From Pandoraea commovens (GTDB lineage: Bacteria > Pseudomonadota > Gammaproteobacteria > Burkholderiales > Burkholderiaceae): a stretch of 64,000 nucleotides of DNA. How positions within the stretch are numbered: the stretch's first letter is position 1; each line of letters opens with the position of its first letter. The stretch lies in assembly GCF_902459615.1 (NCBI RefSeq), contig NZ_CABPSA010000001.1, positions 1,116,001 through 1,180,000 of the forward strand. Reading direction: 5' to 3'. This document shows positions 42,501 through 53,400 of the stretch, piece by piece. Below the pieces are notes generated by a model. That model was not told where the DNA came from. It saw only the letters and a list, made by a program, of their open reading frames with translations, and searched no databases. A program made the position numbers and the translations under genes.

Positions 42501-44486
42501 CAGCGCTACCGTCGTAGCGGGTGAATCGGCCGCGGCAATGTCCAGCGCTGTCACGCCCGGCGGCACACGTGTCAGCCCGTCCCCGTCCGTGATCACCAGC
42601 GCAATGCCCGCATCGGCGCACAACTCGGCCACGCGCTCGGCGGGATGTTCCACGTCAAGCGGAACATAGGCACCGCCTGCGCGTAGCACCGCGACCATCG
42701 CGACGAACACGTTCGTCGAGCGCGGCAACCACACCCCGACACGCGTCTCCGGCGTCAATCCGTTCGTCAACAAGCGCGCCGCCAGCGCGTCCGCGCGACG
42801 CAGCAGCTCGCCATACGTCAGCACATCGCCATCGCATTCGACAGCGGTGGCGTCCGGGCGACGCGCTGCGTGATCCGCGATCATGTCCGGTAGCAGGCGC
42901 GTATCGTTCGTTGCGACGCCAGCATCGTTCGCGGGGCTACCCCAGCGGCGGATGGCGGCCAACTCGTCTGCATCGGCTAGCGGCAGGTCCTGCAAGGGCG
43001 TTGCCGACTGCGCAACGAGCGCGGTGAGCAACGTCTGCCAGTGCGCGCAGATGCGCTGCGCCGTTTGCGACGAGATGACGTCGCAGGCGTAGCCCAGCCC
43101 ACCGCCGAGCGTGTCGTCCGGCGACTCCACGATTCCCAGGTCCAGGTCGAACTTTGCCTGCGTGGTCTCGCCGTCGAGCACCGTCGCGGTGACGCCCGGC
43201 AACTGCAATGCCGACGCCGCATGACGCCGCTGATGATTCACCATCACCTGAAACAACGGGCTATGGCTCAGACTGCGCGCGGGGGCAAGGCGCTCGACCA
43301 CCTGCTCGAACGGCACGTCCGCATGACGCTGCGCGTCGAGCAGCGTGTCGCGCACCTGCGCGAGCAATGCGTCGAAGCCCGCCGACAAATCGACGCGCGC
43401 ACGCACGACCACGGTGTTGACGAAACACCCCACCACACGCTCCAGCGCGGTGCGGCTGCGATGACTCACCGGCACACCGACACGCACATCGACGGTGGAG
43501 GCATCCGTATCGTCATCGCTCTGGCCTACGGCGTAGCGGGCCAGCAGCGCTTGAAAGGACGCTAGCAAGACGGCAAACGGCGTGGTGCGGGCGTCACGCG
43601 CCAGGGCGCGAACGCGCTCCGCCAGCGGTGTTGGCAGCGTGAACGCTACGCGTCCGCCTTCGGCATCGCGCTGCGCCGGGCGGTGACGGTCGAGCGGTAA
43701 CGCCAGCAAATCGTCGGCATTAGCGAGCTGCGTCGCCCAGTAATCCAGTTGCCCGGTCAGCGCTTCGCCGCCCAGCCGCAATCTTTGCCAGATGGCGTAA
43801 TCGCCGTAGGTCGGGCCGGTCGCCTGCGTCGCGGGCGTCCGTCCGTTGCGCACGATGGCGTAGTCACGGGCGATCTCGCCGATAAGCACGTCGAGCGAGC
43901 CACCGTCGGAGATCAGGTGATGCATCGTCAGCACCAACACATGACGCGTCGGCGTCACGCGCAGCAACGTCGTGCGCACGAGCGGGCCGAGCGTCAGATC
44001 GAAGGCACGGCGACTGACGTCCGCCACCGCGTTGCGAACGTCGGCCTCAGTGGCCCCGGCGGCCAGCGGTACGATGTCCAGCGGAACATCGACGCGCGCA
44101 TGCGCTTGCTGCATGAGCTTGCCGTCCGCCACGTCGAACGTCGTGCGCAGCGCGGCGTGACGTGCCACGGCAGCGGCGAAGGCTTGCGCCAGCGCCGCCG
44201 TATCCAGATCGCCATCGAGCTGTACCGCGCCGGTGATGTGATAAGTGTCGTGGCGCTCATCCAGTTGCAGCAGCGTCCACATGCGCTGCTGCGCGAACGA
44301 GGCGACGGCGCGCTCGACGTCCTGCCCCTCCGTGCGGGACACCCAGCCGTCGAGCGGCAAGTGCTCGCGCACATCGACGCCCTTGCGTTCGAGCAGCGCG
44401 ATCATCGCCTGCCGTTGCGCCGGAGCCAGACGGGCGAGCGTCGTTTGAATGTCGTCTTTCGTATCAGCCATGCTTAGTTTGCCCAT
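36528..44486 (-). CDS. Non-ribosomal peptide synthetase C-A-T-E-C-A-T (two modules)
   Basis: A 2652-residue NRPS. Order and approximate motif positions: C (HHLISDGGSL, 188), A (FDGAHERW, 720), T (FFSLGGDSII, 1066), E (CHHIAVDGVSW, 1257, with EGHGR and NYLGR), C (HHVLLDGWS, 1727), A (FDVSVWEIF, 2240), T (FFALGGHSLL, 2584). The first code reads D-G-E-A-S-G-G-V-T-K, nearly identical to that of the first module of the larger NRPS and of the DGE type I associate with hydroxyornithine. The second reads D-V-W-C-V-A-M-V-Y-K, which I cannot assign; it resembles the Thr-type group in sequence. The epimerase implies a D-residue from the first module. The ATG at 44486 has GGAGG and overlaps the upstream NRPS by 23 bases, supporting coupled translation. 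Confidence 0.93.
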   Translation of the reverse strand: MGKLSMADTKDDIQTTLARLAPAQRQAMIALLERKGVDVREHLPLDGWVSRTEGQDVERAVASFAQQRMWTLLQLDERHDTYHITGAVQLDGDLDTAALAQAFAAAVARHAALRTTFDVADGKLMQQAHARVDVPLDIVPLAAGATEADVRNAVADVSRRAFDLTLGPLVRTTLLRVTPTRHVLVLTMHHLISDGGSLDVLIGEIARDYAIVRNGRTPATQATGPTYGDYAIWQRLRLGGEALTGQLDYWATQLANADDLLALPLDRHRPAQRDAEGGRVAFTLPTPLAERVRALARDARTTPFAVLLASFQALLARYAVGQSDDDTDASTVDVRVGVPVSHRSRTALERVVGCFVNTVVVRARVDLSAGFDALLAQVRDTLLDAQRHADVPFEQVVERLAPARSLSHSPLFQVMVNHQRRHAASALQLPGVTATVLDGETTQAKFDLDLGIVESPDDTLGGGLGYACDVISSQTAQRICAHWQTLLTALVAQSATPLQDLPLADADELAAIRRWGSPANDAGVATNDTRLLPDMIADHAARRPDATAVECDGDVLTYGELLRRADALAARLLTNGLTPETRVGVWLPRSTNVFVAMVAVLRAGGAYVPLDVEHPAERVAELCADAGIALVITDGDGLTRVPPGVTALDIAAADSPATTVALPALHSAQLAYVIFTSGSTGRPKGVAVSHGPIAMHCRAIAGLFGMTPGFRELHVASLSFDGAHERWLTLLSQGACVVLRGPRQWTPEEICEQIVHRRVTNAGLPTALLRHVAQWVEAHPDAVPPGLIYSCGGEALSRDTLALVMRTLQPARLLNGYGPTETVVTPVNWTVHAGMQSPTPYAPIGSLVGERRAYVLDKRLQPVPVGVAGELYLGGEGVARGYLSRPGQSAERFVPDPWGAPGTRMYRTGDRVRWLDDGTLEYLGRRDQQLKVRGFRIEPGEVEAQLLAEGGVREAVVGTAQGPAGVQLVAHVSATPPDGVDVASFGEQLRQALAARLPAYLVPAQILVLDALPKLVNGKLDRKRLPEPVWQSASAEAPRVGAEADLAAIWTQLLGAAQVGRGDNFFSLGGDSIIALQLVSRAREAGWRITVRDVFRHQALSELAAVATPAQTIAGAVEQTAADEAREIPLLPIQSWFFGEPIPQRDHWNQWVQVEVRDAGRPLDGGSLREALQAVAAHHEALQMRYVQSGNGWQQRRASSDTSLVDLDVVDAADEAKALAAAERAQRGLSLANGPLLRAVLVNLTGGRQRLLLVCHHIAVDGVSWRVLLGDLQRALAQREAGQPVALADNRTSYGAWATYWRDWASSSEAEQEANFWTNALQGAHNTLPVDATPAEGDRQADAAEVTVALDVSATRRLLEAANDRARIHELLVAALAHAVGEWTGAGRVALCVEGHGRDDVPGTEVFDLTRTLGWFTSVYPLAVDVSASPRDTLFALKRMWRAVPRAGLGFGALRYHGSAAVREAMAALPQGRITFNYLGRIDAGFGEGRFAPSDAPAGAARDACAPLGNWLSVDGAIADGCLRLYWRFSRKRFHEATIAAVAARMQAALGTLVTASADAQVTSAADFPLADLTEAALAALPVPAADLEDAYPLSPMQQGMVFHARLAPDSASYINQLQIRLEGLQADAFAAAWQAAVKRHAILRTSFVWRDGAAPLQLVHREVPQALRLLDWRERVAQQGAGVLTELAQQERAQGFDLAVAPLQRVALVRVDDDAWQLVWTLHHVLLDGWSSAQLIGEILQAYLSGTPEVTGTAPRFRDYIAWLEEHAPQDGESFWRERLAAFESPTQLHETVLRTTAPTQGHGERTFRVDATSAQAWQRAARSRRLTVNTLVQGAWTLLLQRYTGKRDVCFGVTVSGRPAELPGAERMMGLFINTLPVVQGPSPSEGLDDWLHRLQEDNLALREAESTPLYDIQRWVGWPGQALFDSLIVFENYPVDRALRAQGAQALRFGDIVNVETTHYPLTIGIASGETIDVRMSYDRQHFDDGAVERLWTQLHDLLGQLCAPQTSNVLHAVRVADVVLHDTDAAWPTQRGPRRTFDVTTTVDRTIAAFATSQPNAIAVTDGEHSLTYAELDAQANRVAHALLRRGVAAEDRVGIALTRRVELIVAILGVLKAGAAYVPLDPAYPDERLGYVVQDADIKVVVTDAALGAPVWLPKDSVSIDALSRDATLPTTSPEVRIHVDQLAYVIYTSGSTGRPKGVQVAHRQLMRLLHSTQDWFGFGPDDVWTMFHSYAFDVSVWEIFGALSHGGRLVVVPYYTSREPQALWTMIEQQRVTVLCQTPSAFYQVLAALPPDASQTTLRHIVLAGEALTPRRLAPWWSHFGTQTRVINMYGPTETTVYVSYGVVTPEAAEAGVGQSPIGEALPDIGWRVLDASLAEVPMGVPGDLYVGGDGLARGYLGRAALSAERFVPDPWGPAGARMYQTGDRVRRLPDGTLDYLGRGDQQVKLRGFRIEPGEIEAQLLAHAEVSDATVLVRGEGADEQLVAYVVASAEDEGLWERLREHLATRVPVFMLPGQWLRLDALPLTPNGKLDRRALPVPQAAAARFVPPEDGVESDVAQVWQAVLGVERVGRHDNFFALGGHSLLATQMVARLQASSARSVALRQLFETPVLSDFCAAWAAAAPAALDAQTRNALDDLLGDLEADAA

Positions 44487-47400
44487 GAGTAGCCTCCGGC
44501 CCGAGCAGCGCTTGCAGTGCTTCGGGGGAAAGGGATTCCATTTCGCGCAGGGCGGCTTGCAGGTCGTCTTCGGCGACCGCCGGGCTGGCGGGTGATGCTC
44601 CGGTCATCGCGTCGAGGGCTTCCGCCAGTGCCGTCAGACGGCTCGCTTCGAAGAGCGTGCGCAGCGGTACGTCGAGCGACAACGCATCGCGCAACCGTGA
44701 CGCCACCTGCGTTGCCAGCAACGAGTGACCTCCCAGCGCGAAGAAGTCGTCGTGACGCCCCACGCGCGGCACGCCCAGCACGTCCTGCCATATCGAAGCG
44801 ATGCGCGCTTCGATGCCGTCGCGCGGCGCTTCGAACTGCACCGCTGCGGCGGCTTCGGGCACCGGCAACGCACGCCGGTCGAGCTTGCCGTTCGGGGTGA
44901 GCGGCAAGGCATCCAGACGCAACCACTGGCCCGGCACCATGTAAGCCGGTAGTTCGCTGCTCAGATGGGTGCGCAGACGCGACCACAGCGCGGCGGTATC
45001 GACGTCGGCGGCGCGGTCCGGCGGCGACACCACGTACGCCACCAGCTGCTCGCCCGCACCGTCGTCCCGCACCAGGACGGCCGCGTCCGTCACGCCTTCA
45101 TGACGCAGCAGCTGCGACTCGATTTCGCCCAACTCGATGCGGAAGCCGCGCAGCTTGACCTGTGCGTCGCCCCGACCGAGGTAGTCGAGCGTGCCGTCCG
45201 CCAGCCGACGCGCCCGGTCACCGCTGCGATACATACGCTCGCCCGGTGCGCCCTTCGGGTCCGGCACAAAGCGCTCGGCCGTGAGGCCTGCCTGTCCCAG
45301 ATACCCACGCGCCAGCCCTTCGCCGCATACGTACAGATCGCCCGCAACACCCGGTGGCACCTCGTTAAGACCCGCGTCCAGCACACGCCAGTCGAGGTCG
45401 GCAATCGGCTCGCCGATGGGTGAACCCGCTGTGTCGTCCCGATGCAGCACGTGCTGACTGACGTGCACCGTCGTCTCCGTGATGCCGTACATATTGGTCA
45501 GACGCGTCGTTTCACCAAAGCGCTGCCACCACGCGGCGAGTCTTGCGGGCGTGAGCGCTTCACCGCCGAAGACGATGTGGCGCAGCGTCGTCGACGTCGC
45601 GTCCGACGGCATCGCGCCGAGCCATTGATAGAACGCCGAGGGCGTCTGGTTGAGCACCGTCACACCTTCGCGGGCAACGAGCGTCCACATCGCGACCGGA
45701 TCGCGCGCCGTGTCCTGCGACACGACCACGAGCCGCGCGCCATGCGCGAGCGCTCCGAAGATTTCCCAGACCGAGAAGTCGAAGGCGTACGAATGGAACA
45801 TCGTCCAGACGTCGGCCGCGTCGAAGGCGAAGTCCTGCGACGTGCCTGTGAGCAATCGCATCAGGTTGCGATGCGTCAGTTGCGCGCCCTTCGGACGCCC
45901 CGTCGATCCGGACGTGTAGATCACGTAAGCCAGTTGATCGACGTGGACGTCGCGCGCCGGGGCGTGATCCGGCAGCGAGGCGTCGGCGAGCATCGATTCA
46001 ACGGTCATCGCCTCGTCCGGCAGCCACGACGCCCCGGCCAGCGACGCCTGCGTGATCGCGTGTGTCACCCCGGCGTCTTCCACCATATAGCTCAGACGCT
46101 CGACCGGATACGCCGGATCGAGCGGCACATACGCCGCGCCTGCCTTGAGAATACCGAGCATGGCGACGATCAGGTCCGTGCTGCGCGACATGGCCAGCCC
46201 GACACGCGCCTCGGGCGCGACGCCCGCCCGAATGAGCGCATGCGCGATGCGGTTCGCGCGGGTGACGAGGTCGCTGTATGAGACGCGACTGTTTGCGTCG
46301 CACACGGCAATCGCGTCACTCCGGACTGCGGCCTGCGCGTCGATCACGGCATGCACGGGCAGCGGCACGGCAACGCTCACCCGCGTACGGCCTTTACCGT
46401 TGCCCTGACTCGCCGCGTCGCCAGTCGTCATCGCAAGCCGCGCGACGGGCGTCGTGGCCTGCGTCATGGCGACATCCAGCAGCGTCAGCCATTGCTCGCC
46501 GAGGCGGCGCACTGTCGGCGCGTCGAACACGTCGCAGGCGTACGTCAGCCAGCCGCGCAGTGCGCCCGCTTCGTCCTCCTCCGTATCGAGCGCGAGGTCG
46601 ACCTGCGCATGATGTGCACGGCGCTCGATGGCCTGCATCGTCACACCGGCCAGATCGCTCAGCGGCGCGAAGGCGCGCTTCTGGTGATTGATGGACACCT
46701 GGAACAACGGGTGCCGCGACACGCTACGCACAGGTGCGAGGTGTTCCACCAGCCGTTCGAACGGGACGTCGGCATGCTGTTGCGCCCCCAGCAGTTGGTC
46801 TCGCACCTGCGTGACGAGCGTGGCAAACGTCGTTGGCGATTCGATCTGCGAGCGCAATACCTGTGTGTTGACGAAGAAGCCCACGACCGGCTCGACGGCT
46901 TCGTGCGCGCGCCCGGCCACGGGCATTCCCGTACGCACATCGCCCTCGCCGGTGACGCGATGCATGAGCAGATGGAAGGCAGCGGCCATGACCATGAAAC
47001 GGGTAACGCCGTGCTCACGCGCAAAACGGTCGAGTCGCGCGGGCAAGCCCGGCGGCATCGTGAGGTCGATGCTGGCCCCCGCGCCGTCACGAACGACAGG
47101 GCGTGCGCGGTCGAACGGCAAGGCCAGTTCAGGATGCGTCGTGCCAAGCTGCTGACGCCAGTAGGCGAGCTGCGCGGCTTGCGCGGGACCAGCCAGTTGT
47201 TCGCGCTGCCACACGGCGTAATCGCCGTAGCGCAGCGGTGAAGTCGTCGCGCCGCGCATCGGCTGAGTGCCGCTCGCATGGGCACGATAGGCACGCGCCA
47301 GATCCGCAACCAGCAGGTTCATCGACCAGCCGTCCGAGATCAGGTGATGCATGACCAGCATCAGCACGTGCGACTGGTCGCTCAGTTGCGTGAGATGGAC

Positions 47401-50400
47401 ACGCCAGAGCGGTCCGTCGGCCAGATCGAACGGTTCGAGCGTCAGCGCCTCAAGGCGCGCTTGCACAGCCGCGTTGGCAGCGTCTCCGGACGTCCCCGGT
47501 GCAACGGCGTCGCGCGCGAATGCGACCGGTAGCGCGGCATGGACGCGTTGCTCCGGTGCGCCACCCTCGGCGGCATTGACAGCAATGGTCGTGCGCAACA
47601 CGTCGTGCCAGTCCGACAGCGTCTGCAAGGCGCGCTCAAGCGCATCGGCTTGCAACGGTCCATCCAGACGCAACGCACCGGCGATGTGATACGCCCCGGC
47701 GCGCGGTGCCATCTGCGTCTCCAACCACACGCGCATCTGCGACGACGACAGCGGGAACGTACTGCGGTGTTCGTCGCCACGCGTCGGCCCGTTGACGGCC
47801 GGTGGCGTTTGCGCGGACTTCGCTTCGGCAGGCGCTGCCAGCGTCGCCAGTTGCGCCACGGTCGGATGCGATGCCAGATGCTGCGGCCCGACCTTGATGC
47901 CACGCTTACGCAATCGCGCGATCACCTGCAACGCGAGGATCGAGTCGCCGCCGATGTCGAAGAACGCATCGTGACGGCCGACCTGCTCGCGCTTGAGCAC
48001 CTGACACCAGATGGCTGCGATGTCGGCTTCCGCGCCGTCTTGCGGCAATTCCACCGACGCCGTGTTCGCACTTTCCTTCGTGGCGTCGACGCTGTCGGTC
48101 AGCGCCAGTAAGGCGCGACGATCCACCTTCCCGTTTGCGGTCAGCGGCAGTTTTTCGACGCCGTCGAGGCGCGCGGGCACCCAGGCGGACGGCAGCGCCT
48201 CGGCCAACGCGGTGCGTACGGCATCGACCGTCGCCTCGCCCGTGAAGACGCCATGCAACCATGCGCCACCCGGCCCGTCGTGACGGGCAACGACCACGGC
48301 ATCGATCACGCCGGACACGCGACGCATCGCCTGCGCCACTTCCGCCGGTTCCACGCGATAGCCGCGAATCTTGACCTGATCGTCCACGCGGCCGAGGTAG
48401 ACGACGGCACCGTCGGCGCGCTGCACCGCCCGGTCGCCGGTGCGATACAGACGTGCGCCCGCGCGCCACGGATCCGGCACGAAACGCTCGGCTGTCTGCG
48501 CGGGTGCGCCGAGATACCCCCGGGCCAACCCTGCGCCGCCCAGATAGAGCTCACCGGCCACACCCGACGGCAACGGGTTCAGGTCCGCATCGAGGATATG
48601 CGCGTGCAGGTTCGTCAGCGGACGACCGACGGGCACAGGCACCTCCGCAACGTCGCCGACCGCATGCGTCAACGCCCCGACAGTCGTCTCCGTCGGTCCG
48701 TAATGGTTGAGAACAGCCAGTCCCGGACTCGCCGCGCGGATCTGTGCGACGAACGACGGATCGAGCGATTCCCCGCCTGTCACCAGCACCGCGCGCGGCA
48801 GCACCGCCGCGCCCGCCGCGTCGAATAGGCCCTTCAGGTGACCCGGCACGATCTTGAGCACATCGATCGGACGCGCGGCGCACCACTCGGCGAAGCGCTG
48901 CGCATCGAATGCGCACGCTTGCGGCACGAGATACAGCGGGCGGCCGAGCGCCAGTGCGCCGAACAACGTCGTGTGGCCGAGATCGGCGGCGACGGTCGAC
49001 GCCATCGCGAATCCGCCCATCTCACCTGCCGTATCAAGACCGCGCGCACGCAAGCGCGCCGCCACTGCGTGCACGTAGTTGTGCAGCGCCCCGCGACTGA
49101 CGACGACGCCCTTCGGCTCGCCCGTCGACCCCGAGGTATAGATGACGTAAGCCGCCTGCGCCGGATGCACGCGGACCGGTGTCGGCGCTTTCGTGTTAAC
49201 GCTCGCGTCCGCGATGTCGCGCCAGCGAATCAGAGAGGCGTGCGTTATCGCCGGTGTCTGATCGTCGACGATCACCGCCTTCGCACCACTGGCGCTCACC
49301 AGCTTTTCCAGACGCGCCGCCGGTTGCGCGGGGTCGAGCGGCACGTACGCTGCACCGGCCTTCCACACGCCCAGAATCGCGCCAACCAGCGCTGCGCCGC
49401 GTGGCAGACAGATGGCGACACGATCCTCCAGGCCGATCCCCTGCGCCTGCAAGGTTGCCGCCAGACGATTCGCGAGCGCGTCGAGTTCGTCTCGGCGATA
49501 AGTCGCGTCCTCGCCTTCGGCGGCCAGCGCCGCACCGTCACGGGCGGCATGCGCGTGCCAGTCGTCAAGCAAGTCCTGCGAGGACCAAATGACGTTCTCG
49601 GCAGCCTGTGGCACGACGTTCGTCAGTCCAATCTGTCCCAATGGCGTAGTCGACGTGCCAAGGCTGTCCGCCACCGCGCCCAACAACGCCACAAACTGCT
49701 CGCCGAGGGCCTGCACGGCGGCGGCGTCGAAGCGCTCGCGTGCGAACGCCAGCACCAGACGCAAACCATCGTGCTGCTCGACAATCAGCGACAGCGGATA
49801 GTTGTTGCGCGCCTGCGTGCGGCGCTCCAGCAGCGACAGCCGCAGACCGTCGTCGCGCTGACCGAGCAACGCGGCATCGAGCGGATAGTTTTCAAAGACG
49901 ACAATGCTCTCGAACAGTGCACCGTCCGCGCTTTCGCCGTCGCGCTCATTGTCCCGCTGCGCCTCGCGCGTGATGGCGGACAGCGCCACATGCTCATGCT
50001 CACGCGACTGCGCCGTTTGCGTCTGAAGATCGCGCAGCCAGTCGGCGACCGGACGACGCGCGTCGAGCGTGGCCCGCACCGGCAGCGTGTTGATGAACAG
50101 ACCCGCCATGCGTTCGATGCCCGGCACGGCAGCAGAGCGGCCCGATGCCGTCACGCCGAACACCACGTCGCGCAATCCGGCATGACGCGCCAGCAACAGC
50201 GCCCATGCGCCCTGACACAGCGTGCCCGGCGTCACGCCAGCGCGACGAGCGGCGTCGCACCACGCCTGCCATTGCGCAGGGGCGAGCGTCCATGCAGTTT
50301 CGCCATGCCCCGTCGCCTCAGCGGCCGTACGCGCCTGACGCGCAGCCGGAAGCGGCGTCGGCGCACTCACGCCGCCCAGCAGATGCCGCCAATGCGCGAG

Positions 50401-53400
50401 CGATGCGGTGGCGTCCAATTCACGTTGCCACACCGCAAACTCAGCGAACGACGGCGCGGCCTGCGCCTCGCCATCCGTCGACACCCCGCCCTTTGCCAGT
50501 GCGGCATAGCGCGACATCACGTCGCTCAGAATCAGGCCGGTGCTCCAGCCGTCGAGCGTAACGTGGTGACTGCTCCACAGCAGCCACCAACGCGACTCGC
50601 CCACGCGAATCAACGCCAGACGTGGACGATGCGCCTGCACGAACGAGAAACCGGCGGCGCGTTCGGCCGCGAAACGAGCGTCCAGACGCCCGTGTTGTTC
50701 CGTCTCGCTCAACTTGCGCCAGTCCTCCTGCGGCAGCAAGTCGACAGCCGTGGCCACTGTCTCGGGGCCATGCACCAGCAGCAGCGGCAGCTCACCGACG
50801 TCGCTCACATAGGCCGTGCGCAACGCCGCATGACGCACGACCGCCTCGCGCCATGCCTGCGCAAAGGCATTCGTGTCGAGTGCGCCGTCGATCACGAAGC
50901 CCTTCTGGTAGAAGTACGGATCGGCGGTGCCCTGCTGCTGCGAGTAAAACAGCAGGCCTTGCTGCATCGATGTCGCGGGCACGACGGCCTCGATCTGCTG
51001 CATCGACGCGGGCAATGCCGCGAGTTGTTCACGCGTGAGGCCCGCGCACGGGAAATCTTCGGCGATGACCGGTTCGTGACCCGGCAACGTCTGCGCCAGT
51101 GCACGCAGCGTCGCACCGATCTCGTCGACGAGCGCCTGAACGTCGTCGCCTTCGAGACGCGTACGGTCGTAGCGGCAAACGAGCCGCAGCGTGTCGCCGC
51201 GCTGCCAGACGTCGAGCGTCAGCCAGTTTGGCGGCGCAGCGTCGGGCTCGTGCGACAGCCCCCCGTCGACGACGCCGTCCGCGTCGGTGCGTCCGAGGAA
51301 GTTGACCGTGACGTGGCCTGCGGGCAGCGCGTCGAGCGTCTGACGGGCATGCGGCGTGCCGAGATAACGCAGCGCGGCGTAGCTTGCGCCGTCGTGCGGC
51401 ACGCGCCGCCAGGCTTCGCGCGCGGCGGCCAGTGTGACTTCAGGCGTGCCACCTACCGGAATGGCGAGCGGCCACGCCGCCGTGAACCAGCCGAGCGTGC
51501 GCGACAGGTCGCCCTGGCCTTCGCCGCCACGTCCATGACCTTCGACGTGGACGACATAACGCTGCGCCCCGGCACGCTGGCCCAGCGTGTGCGCAACGGC
51601 GGCACTCAGCGCTTCATGCATCCGCACACGACGCAGTTGCGTAAGCGGCACGGCGATGTCCGCGGGCCATGCGTGTTCGATCTCACCCGTCCCCGCCGTT
51701 GCGTTCGTCGGCTTGGCAACGTCCACCGAATCCACGGCACCGGCCAGCGCCTGCTGCCAGACCTCCAGCGCGGCCGATGCGGCGTCGCTTTTGGTCCAGT
51801 CATGCCATCGCTGCGCCCACGCGCGCATCGATTCGCCCACGGCGGGCAATGCCCGCCCCTGCGCCGTATTCCCGAGCGCCGTTTGCAAATCGTCCAGCAG
51901 GATGCGCCACGACACGCCGTCGATCACCAGATGGTGCGCGACGAGGAAACAGCGCAACTCGCCTGCCTCCGTGCGTACCAGCAGCGCACGCAACAGCGGG
52001 CCGTCGGCCAGCGACAGACTCCGTTGGGCCTGAGCAAGGGCATCAGCCAGTTGCGCGTCGTCGCACATCGCCGCGTGCCAGAGCAGATCGTCGGCGGCAT
52101 GCGGCGCGACGTAACGTGCCTGCCATTGGCCGTCATGCTCGGTAAAGCGAAGCCGAAGCGCATCGTGATGCTTCACGACGGTGGCCAGCGCTTCACGAAG
52201 GGCCGTCATGTCCGTGCCTTCGGGCAACGTCGCTTCGACCCACTGGTTCCAGTGATCGCGGCGCGCAATGGGCTGACGGAAGAACCACGCCTGCACGGGC
52301 GTGAGCGGCACATCTCCTTCGAGCGGTTCGGGCGCGCGCGTCGCGCCGTCCCCTTCACCGACCGCCCGCGCTTGTGCTGCGAGACGCGCGAGCGTCTGGT
52401 GACGGAAAACGTCTTGCGCGCCGACTTGCCAGCCCGCCTGACGTGCGCGTCCGACCATCTGCAACGCGACGATGGAATCGCCGCCCAGCGCGAAGAAGTT
52501 GTCGTCGCGGCTCACCGACGGCACGCGTAGCAGATCCTGCCAGACGGCCGCCAGCGCACACTCCGCCTCGCCCTGCGGTGCCTGTCCGCCAGCACTGCCC
52601 CAGACCGGCGCAGGCAACGCCGCCCGGTCGCGTTTGCCGTTGGGCAGCTTCGGCAGCGTATCCAGCACGATCACGAGCGACGGCACCAGATAGTCCGGCA
52701 GACGACGCGACAGCGCCACGCGCAACGCTTCGCCATCGAGTCCCTTGCCTGCGACGTATGCCACCAATTGATCGCCCGCAGGCCCGGCTGCCACAACCGC
52801 CAGTGCATCGTCGACGCCCGGCTCGCGCAGCAATTGCGTCTCGACTTCGCCCGGTTCGATGCGGAAACCGCGCACCTTCACCTGCTGATCGAAACGGCCG
52901 AGGTAGACGAGCGTGCCGTCGGCCAGTCGCCGCACCCGGTCGCCCGTGCGATACATGCGCGCGCCCGGCTCGCCGCGCGGGTCCGGTACGAAGCGCTCAG
53001 CCGTGAGCGCTGCGCGTCCGAGATATCCGCGCGCCACGCCCTCCCCACCGAGGTACAGTTCGCCCACCGCGCCGAGCGGCACTTCGCCGAGCCACGGATC
53101 GAGCACCCACGCGCGGCGGCGCCCCACCGGCTCGCCGATCGGCGCATACGCCTGACCCGCGATCTGCGCAGCCGGTTGCGCATCCAGCGCCCCGTCGATG
53201 GACCAGGCGACCGGTGTCATCACGGTCTCGGTCGGACCATAACCGTTGATCGTCTGCGCCGGACAGAACATCGCCTGCGCCGCGCGCAGCGCGGGCCACG
53301 TCATCGCTTCGCCACCGAACGACAGCAAACGCAGCGCCGGCGCGCCCGTCGCCCCGCTCGTGGCGAGACGGCACAGATAGGCCGTCGGGAAACCGGCATT

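Noticed and set aside
48838-52530. A 1230-codon open frame on the plus strand inside the large NRPS
   Set aside because: It is antisense to a clearly coding NRPS, is rich in Arg/His/Gln/Val, has no domain motif, and is the usual GC-rich shadow frame.
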